DNA of 64,000 nucleotides, taken from the NCBI RefSeq assembly GCF_005298075.1, contig NZ_SZZH01000003.1:496001-560000 (forward strand), written 5' to 3'. The position numbers and the translations under genes were made by a program. Shown piece by piece: positions 29,954 through 39,885 of this stretch (position 1 is the first letter of the stretch; each line of letters opens with the position of its first letter). This DNA comes from Nakamurella flava (GTDB lineage: Bacteria; Actinomycetota; Actinomycetes; Mycobacteriales; Nakamurellaceae). Under the pieces are notes generated by a model. That model worked only from the letters and a program-made list of their open reading frames with translations. It ran no database searches and had not been told where the DNA came from.

Positions 29954-30528
29954 TGACGACGGTGGAGACCGTGGCCGAGAAGGTCACGCCGCGTCTGCGG
30001 ACGCGCTACGACGACGAGATCAAGGCTGCCCTGCGTGAGCAGTTCGGCATCCAGAACGTCATGCAGATCCCGAAGGTCACCAAGGTCGTCGTCAACATGG
30101 GCGTCGGCGAGGCGGCCCGTGACGCGAAGCTGATCGAGGGCGCGGTCCGTGACCTCACCCTGATCACCGGCCAGAAGCCGATCGTCCGTCGGGCGACCAA
30201 GTCCATCGCACAGTTCAAGCTGCGTGAGGGCATGCCAATCGGCGCGAAGGTCACCCTCCGCGGCGATCGCATGTGGGAGTTCCTGGACCGGCTGCTCACC
30301 ATCGCGCTGCCCCGTATCCGCGACTTCCGCGGTCTGTCGGCCAAGCAGTTCGACGGGCACGGCAACTACACCTTCGGTCTGACCGAGCAGTCGATGTTCC
30401 ACGAGATCGACATCGACCGCATCGATCGGCCGCGCGGCATGGACATCACCCTGGTGACCACCGCGACGACGGACGACCAGGGGCGCGCGCTGCTGCGGCA
30501 GCTGGGCTTCCCGTTCAAGGAGAGCTGA
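29953..30528 (+). CDS. rplE: 50S ribosomal protein L5
   Basis: 191 aa from ATG 29953; a GTG at 29950 would add one residue. Binds 5S rRNA. Shows the [18 protein letters not shown] and [24 protein letters not shown] segments. The one-base overlap with rplX indicates coupling. Confidence 0.98.
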   Translation: MTTVETVAEKVTPRLRTRYDDEIKAALREQFGIQNVMQIPKVTKVVVNMGVGEAARDAKLIEGAVRDLTLITGQKPIVRRATKSIAQFKLREGMPIGAKVTLRGDRMWEFLDRLLTIALPRIRDFRGLSAKQFDGHGNYTFGLTEQSMFHEIDIDRIDRPRGMDITLVTTATTDDQGRALLRQLGFPFKES

Positions 30529-30529
30529 G

Positions 30530-30715
30530 ATGGCCAAGACCGCCCTCATCAACAAGGCGAAGCGCAAGCCCAAGTTCGCGGTGCGCGCCTACACCCGCTG
30601 CAACCGGTGCGGTCGCCCGCACTCGGTGTACCGCAAGTTCGGCCTGTGCCGGATCTGCGTCCGCGAGATGGCGCACGCGGGCGAGCTGCCCGGCGTGACC
30701 AAGTCCAGCTGGTAA
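30530..30715 (+). CDS. rpsZ: 30S ribosomal protein S14, zinc-binding type
   Basis: 61 aa. Four cysteines at 24, 27, 40 and 43 (C-N-R-C and C-R-I-C) form the zinc site, marking the short C+ type. A zinc-free paralogue, if present, would be elsewhere and controlled by a zinc-responsive repressor. Confidence 0.97.
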   Translation: MAKTALINKAKRKPKFAVRAYTRCNRCGRPHSVYRKFGLCRICVREMAHAGELPGVTKSSW

Positions 30716-30733
30716 CCACCAGCTCACTCGAAT

Positions 30734-30768
30734 TGCCGGGTGGCGGTCCTGCGGGACCGCCACCGGCA
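30734..30768 (+). terminator. Strong hairpin between rpsZ and rpsH
   Basis: TGCCGG-G-TGGCGGTCC, loop TGCG, GGACCGCCA-CCGGCA: 15 base pairs with one bulged G, in a 145-nt gap. No U-tract. May attenuate, process or stabilise the mRNA, since rpsH-rplO depend on readthrough from the same operon. Confidence 0.5.
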
Positions 30769-30860
30769 CCGATTCGCCCAGGCCCGTCACCCGCAACCGA
30801 TCGGTTCGTCCCGATCGGGACGGTGGTGCGGGAACCAGGCGAGGAAGGCACGACACACCC

Positions 30861-31259
30861 ATGACCATGACCGACCCGATCGCGGATTTCCTCACCCGGA
30901 TCCGCAACGCCTCCTCGGCGTACCACGACGAGGTCGTCATGCCCTTCTCGAAGCTGAAGGGCAACATCGCCGACATCCTCGTCAAAGAGGGTTACATCGG
31001 CTCCTGGACCACCACTGACGCCGCCGTCGGCAAGTCGCTGGTCGTCAAGCTGAAGTACGGCCCGAACCGTGAGCGCTCCATCGCGGGCATCCGGCGCGTC
31101 TCCAAGCCCGGCCTCCGCGTCTACGCGAAGTCGACCGAGCTGCCCAAGGTCCTCGGTGGCCTGGGTGTCGCGATCATCTCCACGTCGACCGGTCTGCTGA
31201 CCGATCGACAGGCGCACAAGAACAAGGTGGGCGGGGAAGTCCTCGCCTACGTCTGGTAA
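30861..31259 (+). CDS. rpsH: 30S ribosomal protein S8
   Basis: 132 aa. [17 protein letters not shown] start (a second ATG two codons later is also possible) and the C-terminal [24 protein letters not shown]. Binds 16S helix 21; in E. coli it is the translational repressor of the spc operon. Confidence 0.98.
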   Translation: MTMTDPIADFLTRIRNASSAYHDEVVMPFSKLKGNIADILVKEGYIGSWTTTDAAVGKSLVVKLKYGPNRERSIAGIRRVSKPGLRVYAKSTELPKVLGGLGVAIISTSTGLLTDRQAHKNKVGGEVLAYVW

Positions 31260-31271
31260 GGGGGAGCGGAC

Positions 31272-31808
31272 ATGTCCCGTATCGGAAGACTGCCCATCCC
31301 TGTGCCGTCGGGTGTCGACGTCGCGATCGATGGTGCCAACGTCACGGTGAAGGGCCCCAAGGGCGCCCTGAGCCACTCGGTCGTCGAGCCCATCTCGATC
31401 GCGAAGGAGGACGGCCAGCTGGTCGTCACCCGTCCCGACGACGAGCGTGACTCGCGGGCCCGTCACGGCCTGACGCGTTCACTGGTCAACAACATGGTCG
31501 TGGGTGTCACCCAGGGCTACAGCAAGTCGATGGAGATCGTCGGCGTCGGTTACCGCGTCGTCGCCAAGGGCAAGGACATCGAGTTCGCCCTCGGCTACTC
31601 CCATCCGGTTCCCGTCGTGGCTCCGGAGGGCATCACGTTCGTCGTGGAGTCCCCGATCAAGTTCCGCGTCGAGGGCATCGACAAGCAGCTGGTCGGCGAG
31701 GTCGCCGCCAACATCCGCAAGCTCCGCAAGCTCGACCCTTACAAGGGCAAGGGTGTGCGGTACGCCGGCGAGGTCGTCCGGCGCAAGGTCGGGAAGACGG
31801 GGAAGTAA
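31272..31808 (+). CDS. rplF: 50S ribosomal protein L6
   Basis: 178 aa. [15 protein letters not shown] start, C-terminal [21 protein letters not shown] signature. Sits near the factor-binding site. Standard length. Confidence 0.99.
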   Translation: MSRIGRLPIPVPSGVDVAIDGANVTVKGPKGALSHSVVEPISIAKEDGQLVVTRPDDERDSRARHGLTRSLVNNMVVGVTQGYSKSMEIVGVGYRVVAKGKDIEFALGYSHPVPVVAPEGITFVVESPIKFRVEGIDKQLVGEVAANIRKLRKLDPYKGKGVRYAGEVVRRKVGKTGK

Positions 31809-31811
31809 GTC

Positions 31812-32189
31812 ATGGCGTACAAGGCAACCGGAACCTCCGGCGTGCGGCGTGCCGCCCGGACACGGCGGCACGAGCGACTGCGCAAGAAGGTCGTCGGCAG
31901 CGCGGTTCGTCCGCGTCTGGTCGTCACCCGTTCGGCTCGGCACATCGGCGTTCAGCTGGTGGACGACGCGCTGGGTCGCACCCTGGCCTCGGCGTCGACC
32001 CTCGAGGTCGATCTGCGGCAGGGCGAGGGCGACAAGACGGCGAAGGCCCGCAAGGTCGGCGAACTCGTGGGCGAGCGGGCCAAGGCCCTCGGCGTCTCCG
32101 CGGCGGTGTTCGACCGTGGGGGCGACAAGTACCACGGCCGTATCGCGGCCCTGGCCGAAGGCGCTCGCAGCGCCGGGCTGGAGTTCTGA
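31812..32189 (+). CDS. rplR: 50S ribosomal protein L18
   Basis: 125 aa. Basic N-terminus [16 protein letters not shown], then [13 protein letters not shown] and the C-terminal [19 protein letters not shown]. Binds 5S rRNA with L5. Confidence 0.98.
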   Translation: MAYKATGTSGVRRAARTRRHERLRKKVVGSAVRPRLVVTRSARHIGVQLVDDALGRTLASASTLEVDLRQGEGDKTAKARKVGELVGERAKALGVSAAVFDRGGDKYHGRIAALAEGARSAGLEF

Positions 32190-32223
32190 CCATGAACAGC
32201 AAGCGATCTGAGAGGGACATCTG

Positions 32224-32847
32224 ATGCCCGGACCCCAGCGAGGCGGAGGGTTCGGCGGCAACGACCGCGGCGATCGGCGGGACGGCCGTCGGGACCGCCG
32301 CGACGGCGGCCGTCGGGACGCACCCGTCGAGAAGAACCCGCTCCTCGAGCGCATCGTCGTCACCAACCGCGTGGCCAAGGTCGTCAAGGGCGGCCGCCGC
32401 TTCTCCTTCACCGCCCTCGTGGTGGTCGGTGACGGCGACGGCAGCGTCGGTGTCGGCTACGGCAAGGCCAAGGAGATCCCCGCGGCGATCGCCAAGGGTG
32501 TCGAAGAGGCCAAGAAGTACATGTTCAAGGTGCCGCGCATCGCGTCGACCATCCCCCACCCGGTTCAGGGTGAGGCGGCCGCCGGTGTCGTGCTGCTCCG
32601 TCCGGCCTCCCCGGGTACCGGTGTCATCGCCGGTGGTCCGGTGCGCGCCGTGCTGGAGTGCGCCGGCATCCACGACGTGCTGTCCAAGTCGCTCGGCTCG
32701 GACAACCCGATCAACATCGTGCACGCCACCATCCAGGCGCTGAAGAACCTGCAGCGTCCGGAGGCCGTGGCCGCCCGTCGTGGACTGCCCATCGAGGACG
32801 TCGCGCCGGCGGCCATGCTGCGGGCGCGGGCCGGACAGGGGGTCTGA
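32224..32847 (+). CDS. rpsE: 30S ribosomal protein S5
   Basis: 207 aa. The S5 core starts at [20 protein letters not shown]; it is preceded by about 38 residues of Gly/Arg/Asp-rich low-complexity sequence, typical of actinobacterial S5. Shows [19 protein letters not shown]. Helps decoding accuracy and mRNA unwinding. Confidence 0.98.
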   Translation: MPGPQRGGGFGGNDRGDRRDGRRDRRDGGRRDAPVEKNPLLERIVVTNRVAKVVKGGRRFSFTALVVVGDGDGSVGVGYGKAKEIPAAIAKGVEEAKKYMFKVPRIASTIPHPVQGEAAAGVVLLRPASPGTGVIAGGPVRAVLECAGIHDVLSKSLGSDNPINIVHATIQALKNLQRPEAVAARRGLPIEDVAPAAMLRARAGQGV

Positions 32848-32849
32848 CC

Positions 32850-33059
32850 ATGGCTGCTCTCAAGGTGACCCAGGTCAAGTCCACCATCGGCAACAAGCGT
32901 CCGGCTCGGGAGTCGGTGCGCTCGCTCGGCCTCAAGCGGATCAACGATTCCGTGGTGGTCGAGGACAACGCGGTGAACCGCGGCTACATCCGGACGGCGA
33001 CGCACCTGCTGTCGGTCGTTCCGGCGGACGCCGCCGACACCGCTGACTCAGGGAAGTAG
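32850..33059 (+). CDS. rpmD: 50S ribosomal protein L30
   Basis: 69 aa from the ATG at 32850. [26 protein letters not shown] with the RGYI-T--HL segment. Two bases separate it from the rpsE stop. Slightly longer C-terminus than usual (Ala/Asp-rich). Confidence 0.97.
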   Translation: MAALKVTQVKSTIGNKRPARESVRSLGLKRINDSVVVEDNAVNRGYIRTATHLLSVVPADAADTADSGK

Positions 33060-33068
33060 TGATCGACC

Positions 33069-33512
33069 GTGACCATCAAGGTGCATCATCTGCGCCCCGC
33101 GCCGGGGGCCAAGCGGGACAAGATCCGCGTGGGCCGTGGCGAGGGCTCCAAGGGTAAGACCGCGGGCCGCGGCACCAAGGGGACCGGCGCTCGCAAGAAC
33201 GTCTCCCCGGGCTTCGAGGGTGGACAGCTGCCGCTGCACATGCGGCTGCCCAAGCTCAAGGGCTTCAAGAACCGGTTCAAGGTGACCTTCCAGGTCGTCA
33301 ACGTCGGCCAGCTCGCCGAGCTGTTCCCGTCGGGCGGAACCGTGGGTGCCGCCGAGCTGGTGGCTGCCGGTGCCGTGCGCGCCGGACACCCGATCAAGGT
33401 CCTCGGCGACGGCGACGTGAACGGGGTGGCCCTGCAGGTCACCGCGACCGCGTTCTCCGGTTCCGCCAAGGAGAAGTTGGCCGCCGCCGGCGGCAGCGTC
33501 ACCGTCGGCTGA
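33069..33512 (+). CDS. rplO: 50S ribosomal protein L15
   Basis: 147 aa, GTG start. [11 protein letters not shown] start, [16 protein letters not shown] loop and the [18 protein letters not shown] motif. Last gene of the spc operon here; a strong terminator follows. Confidence 0.98.
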   Translation: MTIKVHHLRPAPGAKRDKIRVGRGEGSKGKTAGRGTKGTGARKNVSPGFEGGQLPLHMRLPKLKGFKNRFKVTFQVVNVGQLAELFPSGGTVGAAELVAAGAVRAGHPIKVLGDGDVNGVALQVTATAFSGSAKEKLAAAGGSVTVG

Positions 33513-33874
33513 TCACGCCGACCACGACCGAGCGCCCGGGCCGATCCACTGGATCGGCCCGGGCGTCGTCGTTTCGGCCCCCTGTGCGGCAGGGCACCCG
33601 CGGGCACGCCGCTTTCGAGTGGCGCGGTGGGGCGACCCGCCTCGTCGGACGGGGTGGTGGGGGCGTGGCTTGCGTTAGAGTCGAAGGCTGCGATCGGTGG
33701 TCGTCCGGCGTGCCGTGCTGCCTGCGCGGATCTGCCTCGTCCGCGCGTCCCGGGTGACCGGGGCGCGATCCGACCGCCGCACAGCAACCGAAATTCAGCA
33801 GCGGGGGGAACCGGTTCGGTCCGGGTCCCGTCGCCACCGTCCGGCCCGGCAGGGCGGTGAAGCCAGGAGGACCA
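33513..33874 (+). other. 362-nt gap between rplO and secY
   Basis: Holds the rplO terminator (33534-33564) and a possible -10 box TAGAGT (33676-33681, no clear -35), then about 190 nt before secY. No coding frame. The gap makes secY-adk-map a separate transcript. Confidence 0.6.
33534..33564 (+). terminator. Terminator of the spc operon
   Basis: GCCCGGGCCGATCC, loop ACT, GGATCGGCCCGGGC: a perfect 14-bp stem 21 nt after the rplO stop, followed by GTCGTCGTTT. Confidence 0.85.
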
Positions 33875-35215
33875 TTGCTCGCCGCCTTCGCTTCGGCGTT
33901 GAAGACACCGGATCTGCGCAAGAAGATCCTCTTCACGCTGGCCATGGTCGCCGTCTACCGCTTGGGCGCGACCATTCCGTCGCCCGGTGTCTCGTACCCC
34001 AACATCCAGGTCTGCATCGACGAGACCGCGGGTGGGGGAGCGGACCTGTTCACGGTCCTCAACCTGTTCTCCGGTGGCGCGCTGCTGCAGCTGTCGGTCT
34101 TCGCGCTCGGCATCATGCCGTACATCACGGCGTCGATCATCGTGCAGTTGCTGACGGTCGTCATCCCGCGGTTCGAGCAGCTGAAGAAGCAGGGCCAGGC
34201 CGGCCAGGCCAAGCTGACGCAGTACACCCGCTACCTGACCATCGGTCTGGGCGTCCTGCAGTCCACCGCCTTCCTCGCCCTGGCCATCAACGGCCAGATG
34301 TTCCCCGGCTGCAGCGTCAACGACCGGATCATCCCGGACCAGTCGCCGTTCGCGCTCATCGTGCTGGTGCTGACGATGACGGCCGGCACCGCGTTCATCA
34401 TGTGGATGGGTGAGCTGGTCACCGACCGCGGCATCGGCAACGGCATGTCGATCCTGATCTTCTCCTCGATCGCCGCCCGCATCCCGGCCGAGGGCAACAA
34501 CATCCTGCAGAACCAGGGTGGCGTGGTCTTCACCGTGGTCCTGTTCATCGCGCTCGGCATCATCGCCGCGGTGGTGTTCGTCGAGCAGGGCCAGCGGCGG
34601 CTGCCCGTGCAGTACGCCAAGCGGATGATCGGCCGGAAGATGTACGGCGGCACGTCGACCTATCTGCCGCTCAAGGTCAACCAGGCCGGCGTCATCCCGG
34701 TCATCTTCGCGACGTCCCTGCTGTACCTGCCGCTGCTGCTGGTGCAGCTGGTCAGCCCGACCACCGTGGACGCCGAAGGCAACACCCAGGTCAGTGGCTG
34801 GGTCTCGTTCATCAGCACCTACATCGTCGATCAGGGCACCTGGTCGCACATCCTGCTGTACTTCGCCCTGATCATCTTCTTCACGTACTTCTACGTCGGC
34901 ATCACGTTCAACCCGACGGAGCGGGCCGACGAGCTGAAGAAGTACGGCGGCTTCATCCCGGGGATCCGCCCGGGCCGCCCGACCGCCGAGTACCTGCAAT
35001 ATGTGTTGTCCAGGATCACACTGCCCGGATCCATCTACCTCGGTATCGTGGCGATCCTTCCCAACCTGTTCCTCGAGCTCACGGGTGGCGGCCAGAATCA
35101 GAACTTCCCCTTCGGCGGCACTGCGGTCCTGATCATGGTCGGGGTCGGCCTCGACACGGTGAAGCAGATCGAGACGCAGCTCATGCAGCGCAACTATGAA
35201 GGGTTCCTTCGCTGA
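33875..35215 (+). CDS. secY: Protein translocase channel subunit SecY
   Basis: 446 aa from the TTG at 33875, which lies 4 nt after AGGAGG and gives the family N-terminus (L-A-A-F-A-S-A-L-K-T-P-D-L-R-K-K). The in-frame GTG at 33857 has a weaker site. Ten membrane helices; the YRLGATIPSPG start, the FTYFYVGITFNP segment of cytoplasmic loop 5 and PGIRPGRPTAEYL are seen. Stop overlaps the adk ATG. Confidence 0.97.
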   Translation: MLAAFASALKTPDLRKKILFTLAMVAVYRLGATIPSPGVSYPNIQVCIDETAGGGADLFTVLNLFSGGALLQLSVFALGIMPYITASIIVQLLTVVIPRFEQLKKQGQAGQAKLTQYTRYLTIGLGVLQSTAFLALAINGQMFPGCSVNDRIIPDQSPFALIVLVLTMTAGTAFIMWMGELVTDRGIGNGMSILIFSSIAARIPAEGNNILQNQGGVVFTVVLFIALGIIAAVVFVEQGQRRLPVQYAKRMIGRKMYGGTSTYLPLKVNQAGVIPVIFATSLLYLPLLLVQLVSPTTVDAEGNTQVSGWVSFISTYIVDQGTWSHILLYFALIIFFTYFYVGITFNPTERADELKKYGGFIPGIRPGRPTAEYLQYVLSRITLPGSIYLGIVAILPNLFLELTGGGQNQNFPFGGTAVLIMVGVGLDTVKQIETQLMQRNYEGFLR

Positions 35216-35793
35216 TGAAGATCCTGATCGTCGGTCCGCAGGGCGCCGGCAAGGGCACTCAGGCAGAAAAACTGCAGGAGAACCTCGGTATCCCGCACAT
35301 CTCGACCGGCGATCTCTTCCGGGCCAACATCGCGCAGCAGACCGAGCTCGGCACCTTGGTGCAGAAGTACACCGAGGCCGGTGAGCTCGTCCCCGACGAG
35401 GTGACCCAGGCGATGGTGGCCGCCCGGCTGTCCGAGCCCGACGCCGAGAAGGGCTTCCTGCTCGACGGCTTCCCGCGGACGACCGGCCAGGCCCAGTGGT
35501 TGGCCGATCTGCTGCGCACCCGTGATCAGCAGCTCGACGCCGTGGTGCTGCTGGAGGTCTCCGACGACGTGCTGATGGAACGGCTGCTGTCGCGCGGTCG
35601 TTCGGACGACACCGCTGAGGCGATCTCCCGCCGCCTGTCGCTGTACCACGACCAGACCCGTCCGCTGCTGGAGCACTACTCCGACATCCTGCTCGCGGTC
35701 GACGGCGTCGGCGCCGTCGACGAGGTGCAGCAGCGCATCCTCAAGGCGTTGGACGCCAGCCAGGCGAACACGCCCACCGACCGACGGAGCTGA
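35215..35793 (+). CDS. adk: Adenylate kinase
   Basis: 192 aa. P-loop GPQGAGKGTQ, ISTGDLFR, LDGFPRT. The short LID (RGRSDDTAEAISRRL) lacks the zinc-binding cysteines, as in other short actinobacterial kinases. Interconverts ATP + AMP and 2 ADP. Coupled to secY by a one-base overlap. Confidence 0.98.
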   Translation: MKILIVGPQGAGKGTQAEKLQENLGIPHISTGDLFRANIAQQTELGTLVQKYTEAGELVPDEVTQAMVAARLSEPDAEKGFLLDGFPRTTGQAQWLADLLRTRDQQLDAVVLLEVSDDVLMERLLSRGRSDDTAEAISRRLSLYHDQTRPLLEHYSDILLAVDGVGAVDEVQQRILKALDASQANTPTDRRS

Positions 35794-35803
35794 GCTTTCC
35801 TGC

Positions 35804-36670
35804 ATGAGCGACCGTGACATCGAACTGAAGACCCGGGGCGAGCTGCAGGCCATGCGCGCGTCCGGCGTCCTGCTCGCGCAGGCGCTGGACGCAGCGCGGG
35901 CCGCGACCCGACCCGGGGTCAGCACCCGTGACATCGACGAGGTGGTGGCCACCGTCATCCGGGACGCCGGCGCGGTCAGCAGCTTCCTGGGCTACGGGGC
36001 GGCCAAGGATGGCACCGGCGGGTTCGACGGCGTCATCTGCGCCTCCGTCAACGACGAGGTGGTGCACGGGATCCCCGGTCCCCGGGTCCTGCAGCAGGGC
36101 GACCTCATCAGCATCGACGCCGGGTGCATCCTCGACGGCTGGCATGCCGACTCTGCGATCTCCCTGCATGTGGGTGAGCCCCCGGAGGACGAGCAGGGTG
36201 CCGCCGAGGTCGATCTCATCCAGGCCTGCGAGACCGCCATGTGGGCCGGTATCGCCGCGGCGCACGACGGCGGCCGCCTGGGCGACGTCTCGGCGGCGAT
36301 CGGTGGCTCGGTGGCCCGGTCGGCCAAGCTGGACGGCCGCCGGTACGGCTCGGTCTCCGGGTACGGGGGCCACGGGATCGGCACGCAGATGCACATGGCG
36401 CCGTTCGTGCCCAACGAGGGCAAGAAGGGCAAGGGGCCGCGTCTGGTTGCGGGGATGGCCCTGGCCATCGAACCGATGGTGACCCTCGGCAAGTCCGCCA
36501 CCCGTGTGCTGGACGACGATTGGACTGTTGTCACCAAAGACGGCAGTCGGGCCGCCCACACCGAACATTCCATGGCCATCACCGCCGACGGCATCTGTGT
36601 GCTGACCGCGGCCGACGGCGGGGTGGCCGGTCTGCGTCCGTACGGCGTCACCCCCATCTCCCTGGACTGA
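35804..36670 (+). CDS. map: Methionine aminopeptidase, type I
   Basis: 288 aa. Removes the initiator Met from new proteins. Metal ligands seen in order: DAGCILDGWHADSA (two Asp), GHGIGTQMH (His), AIEPMV (Glu) and the Glu of HTEHSMAI; a substrate His in NDEVVHGIPGP. Follows adk by 10 nt in the usual secY-adk-map order. Confidence 0.97.
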   Translation: MSDRDIELKTRGELQAMRASGVLLAQALDAARAATRPGVSTRDIDEVVATVIRDAGAVSSFLGYGAAKDGTGGFDGVICASVNDEVVHGIPGPRVLQQGDLISIDAGCILDGWHADSAISLHVGEPPEDEQGAAEVDLIQACETAMWAGIAAAHDGGRLGDVSAAIGGSVARSAKLDGRRYGSVSGYGGHGIGTQMHMAPFVPNEGKKGKGPRLVAGMALAIEPMVTLGKSATRVLDDDWTVVTKDGSRAAHTEHSMAITADGICVLTAADGGVAGLRPYGVTPISLD

Positions 36671-36671
36671 G

Positions 36672-38141
36672 GTGGCGATCGCCCCGGCAACGGAGCAGCC
36701 GGCCGTCCGTCGGTGGGGCGTACTCCGGGCCGGATCGCTGGTCTTCGTCCTGCTGACCACCGTCCTCTGCGGCGTGACGCTGGTCTTGGGGTTCGCGAAC
36801 AAGGAACGCTGCGTCGGTCCGACCTACGACGCGTCGGGTCGGTCCACTCCGGACTACAGCACCCGGGTCGCGCGGGACGTCTGCTACTCCGACATCCAGC
36901 AGTTGTGGATCGGTCGGGGCATCGACGACCACGTCTTCCCGTACGTCTCGGGCGGCTTCCGACCGCCGAGCCAGCTCTACGGCGGCTCCCTCGAGTATCC
37001 GGTGCTGACCGGGGTCGTCATCTGGCTGTCGGCCCTGCCGGCCGACACCGACGGGCAGTTCCTGGCCTGGTCGGCGATCCCGCTCGCCGTCGCGGGTCTG
37101 CTCTCGGCGGCGCTGTTGGCCTGGCTGGCCGGTCTGCGGTCGTGGTGGTTCGCGCTGGCGCCGCCGTTGGTGCTGTACGCCTTTCACAACTGGGACCTGC
37201 TGGCCGTGGCCAGCACGGTGGTGGCCTGCTGGGCTCTCCTGCGGCTGCCGCCTCCGGTTCCGGGCGGATCGGACGGTGGACCAGGGCCGGGCGGACCCGG
37301 CGTGGACGATGGGTCGGCGGTGCGCCGTCGGCGGCTGGTCGTCGCCGCGGTCGCCCTCGGACTGGGTGGCGCGTTCAAGCTCTACCCCTTGATGTTCGTC
37401 CTACCGGTCGCCCTGTTCCTCGTCCTCGGGGAGGGGGCCGCGGACCGGGCTGTCCGGTCGGCGGCCGCGCGGTGGCGGTCGGGACTGGCGTTCGCCGCCG
37501 GGGCGTTCGGGGTGTGCCTGGCGGCCAACCTGCCCTTCATGGTGGTCGGGTTCCGGGGCTGGTGGGCGTCGTTCCAGTTCCAGTGGAGCCGGCCCATCGA
37601 TCTGACGACGAATTCGATCTGGTTCTGGGCGTTCCGGCCGGAGAGCAATTCCGACAATGCCGCCACCCAGGCGCTGATGGCGCAATGGGCGACGGTCACC
37701 ACGTTCGCCGGGCTCCTGCTGGCCGTGGGCCTGGGCTTCATTCGGTACCGGCGGGAGGGTGTCTATCCGTGGCTTGCCGTCGCCGCGGCGATGCTCTGCG
37801 CGTATCTGCTGTTCAACAAGGTGCACAGCCCGCAATTCACCCTGTGGTTGTTGCCGTTCTTCGTCCTGCTCCGCATTCCGGTGGGCTGGATTCTGGCGTA
37901 CTTCACGGTCGACGCTGCGATGGGTGTCGGTTTCTTCCGGTGGATGTATCTGCTGGGAACGGGTGCGCCGGCCGGGGTCTACGACGCGATCTCACCTCAG
38001 CTGGTGCTCATCGGCGTCTGGGGGCGGGCCGGCCTGCTCGTTGCGCTGTTCGTGGCGTTCCTGCGGGCCCGCGCCGTACCGACGGCGACGGCAAACGGAC
38101 AAGCGGGGCGAACGAAAATCACCGCTGATTCATCCGGGTGA
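36672..38141 (+). CDS. Multi-spanning DUF2029-type membrane protein (GT87-like glycosyltransferase)
   Basis: 489 aa, GTG start one base after the map stop. About ten to twelve hydrophobic helices. After the first helix a periplasmic loop carries KERCVGPTYDASGRS and D-Y-S, and LYGGSLEYPVLTG resembles the D/E-P-V-x-T motif of polyprenyl-phosphate-mannose-dependent transferases. FHNWDLLAV and the late FNKVHSPQFTLWLLPF segment are also typical of this family. Probably transfers a sugar to a cell-envelope glycolipid or glycan; the acceptor is unknown. Its position directly after map is unusual. Confidence 0.75.
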   Translation: MAIAPATEQPAVRRWGVLRAGSLVFVLLTTVLCGVTLVLGFANKERCVGPTYDASGRSTPDYSTRVARDVCYSDIQQLWIGRGIDDHVFPYVSGGFRPPSQLYGGSLEYPVLTGVVIWLSALPADTDGQFLAWSAIPLAVAGLLSAALLAWLAGLRSWWFALAPPLVLYAFHNWDLLAVASTVVACWALLRLPPPVPGGSDGGPGPGGPGVDDGSAVRRRRLVVAAVALGLGGAFKLYPLMFVLPVALFLVLGEGAADRAVRSAAARWRSGLAFAAGAFGVCLAANLPFMVVGFRGWWASFQFQWSRPIDLTTNSIWFWAFRPESNSDNAATQALMAQWATVTTFAGLLLAVGLGFIRYRREGVYPWLAVAAAMLCAYLLFNKVHSPQFTLWLLPFFVLLRIPVGWILAYFTVDAAMGVGFFRWMYLLGTGAPAGVYDAISPQLVLIGVWGRAGLLVALFVAFLRARAVPTATANGQAGRTKITADSSG

Positions 38142-38263
38142 GTCGCCGGCCGGGAGTGGTGCGGATATCAGGTGAATTCCACCCCGCCATTGTCAGGGAA
38201 TCAGACGGTGTTCCCGATTGGCAATATGAGAAATGGCATGGTGTCGAAAGGCAACCTGCTCGC

Positions 38264-38269
38264 TAGCGT
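38264..38269 (+). promoter_or_regulatory. -10 box of the first secreted glycosidase-like gene
   Basis: GCTCGC-TAGCGT, 60 nt before the start. The paralogue has GCTCGT-TACTTT at 39809-39820, 65 nt before its start. The shared GCTCG-Y-TA-nnn-T core suggests a common promoter type. Confidence 0.4.
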
Positions 38270-38329
38270 TTTGCCGGTCGGACCGCGTCGGTCAGGCACT
38301 GTCCTGTCGCCGACCGATCGGAGTCCGTC

Positions 38330-39643
38330 GTGCTCTCTCCCGGTTCCCGCCCTGGCCACCGCCGCGGGCGATCGGCCCCGCTCGCCGGCACCGTCCGGAT
38401 GCGGGGTGCCGCCGGCCGGTGCTCACGTCCCCGGCGGATGCTGCTTGTTCTGCTGCTGGCTCTCGCCGCGACGACCGTGTCGGTCACGCCGGCGGGGGCG
38501 GCCCCGGTGGCGCCGGCCGGGACATCGTTCCCGGGTCTGGGCACGCTGGGCACCAATCCGTCGCGGGCCGCCGGCGAGGCGGCCGCCGGGGTGCGCACGG
38601 CCATGATGGAAGTCAGCTGGCGTGAGTGGGAGCCGCGGTCCGGCCAGTTCGACGCCGGCTATGAGCGGCAGATGCGCGCCCGGCTGGCGCAGCTGCGCGC
38701 GTCCGGCATGAAGGTCACCCTGGGTCTGGGCCTGCACTTCACACCGGACTGGGTCAAGGCGTTGCCGGACGCCCGGTTGGTCGATCAGAACGGCCGGGTC
38801 TCGGCCGGCGCGGACTTCGTCTTCTCGGGGGCCGTCCGGGAGCGCGCCTGGGACTACCTGCAGCGGCTGGGGACGGTGCTCGACCTCGGTCAGGTCGCCG
38901 CCGTGCGGGTGACCTCCGGGGTGCGGTCGGAACTGCTCTACCCGGAGGGCGGTACGTACTGGGCGTTCGACGCCAACGCCCGGACCGGGCGGGGCCTACC
39001 CGAGGGCGTCGCCCGCAACCCCTATCCGGACTGGCGACCGGGCGGGGGCGGGCTCACGACCGCCCAGATGCAGCAGTGGGCACTGTGGTACGTCGATTCC
39101 CTCGCCGAGGCCGGTGCTTTCCAGATGCGGGCCCTGCGCAAGATGGGTTTCGGTGGCGCGTTCGAGATCCTCACCCCGGGGGTCGGGGTCTACGCGAACA
39201 AGCTGGACAACCTGGCCGAGCAGAACCTGCCGGAGGGTGCGCTGGGGGTCGGGGCGTACTGGTCGCGGATCTACCCCCGGCTGCTGCAGACCGACCGGCG
39301 GATCGTGGCCAACATCAGTTCGCTGGCCGACGGCTCGGGCGGCGACGACTCGTGTTCGTCGGAGGACCGGTCCGTCGCCCTCACCTCGCCCACGACGAAC
39401 TGGTGGGGCGGGGCCCGGTGGATCAGCCGCATCGCCGATGAGTACGGGATCGCCAAGGTCGGCGAGAACCCGGGGTACAGCAGCTCGACCCGCTCCGACT
39501 ACGTCGACCTGTCGTCGTCGGGGGCGATGGCCACCGCGATGCGCCAGGGCGCGACGTGTGGTCTGCGCACCGTGTACTGGGCCCACGACGACCAGTTCTG
39601 GGACGGCACCGTCGCGTTCTCCCGGTGGGCCGCCTACGCCTGA
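38330..39643 (+). CDS. Secreted barrel-type glycoside-hydrolase-like protein, copy 1
   Basis: 437 aa, GTG start preceded by CGGAGT (the identical site precedes copy 2). A long basic n-region and LLVLLLALAATT with an AGAAPV cleavage site make a signal peptide of about 58 residues. The mature part resembles a beta/alpha-barrel hydrolase of the GH42/GH5 type: EVSWREWEP near the start, G-M-K-V-T-L-G-L-G-L-H-F-T-P-D-W-V, RSELLYPEGGTYWAF, WALWYVDSLAEAG, EILTPGVGVYANK, KVGENPGYS and TVYWAHDDQFWDG. Glutamates in RSELLY and GENPGY are candidate catalytic residues (inference). Substrate unknown. No cellulose-binding module is present. Confidence 0.75.
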   Translation: MLSPGSRPGHRRGRSAPLAGTVRMRGAAGRCSRPRRMLLVLLLALAATTVSVTPAGAAPVAPAGTSFPGLGTLGTNPSRAAGEAAAGVRTAMMEVSWREWEPRSGQFDAGYERQMRARLAQLRASGMKVTLGLGLHFTPDWVKALPDARLVDQNGRVSAGADFVFSGAVRERAWDYLQRLGTVLDLGQVAAVRVTSGVRSELLYPEGGTYWAFDANARTGRGLPEGVARNPYPDWRPGGGGLTTAQMQQWALWYVDSLAEAGAFQMRALRKMGFGGAFEILTPGVGVYANKLDNLAEQNLPEGALGVGAYWSRIYPRLLQTDRRIVANISSLADGSGGDDSCSSEDRSVALTSPTTNWWGGARWISRIADEYGIAKVGENPGYSSSTRSDYVDLSSSGAMATAMRQGATCGLRTVYWAHDDQFWDGTVAFSRWAAYA

Positions 39644-39814
39644 CCCGGCGCGCGGACGACGAACATCCCGATCGCGGGACATCCCTGGTGCAGCAGCCGG
39701 GGGTGCCCTGATGCAGCTGACCCAGGCGCCGGCCAGGTGCCCCAGGCGTTCCGATGCATTCTGACCAGCGCAATTGCGGTCGAACGCACGATGTGCGGAG
39801 GGTAGGCGGCTCGT

Positions 39815-39820
39815 TACTTT
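39815..39820 (+). promoter_or_regulatory. -10 box of the second secreted glycosidase-like gene
   Basis: TACTTT preceded by GCTCGT, matching the copy-1 promoter region in place and sequence. Confidence 0.35.
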
Positions 39821-39885
39821 CGGTTGGTCAGTTGGACGGTCACCGCCATCTCCGTCCAGACGCCCGCCCCTTCCCGGAGTTGACG

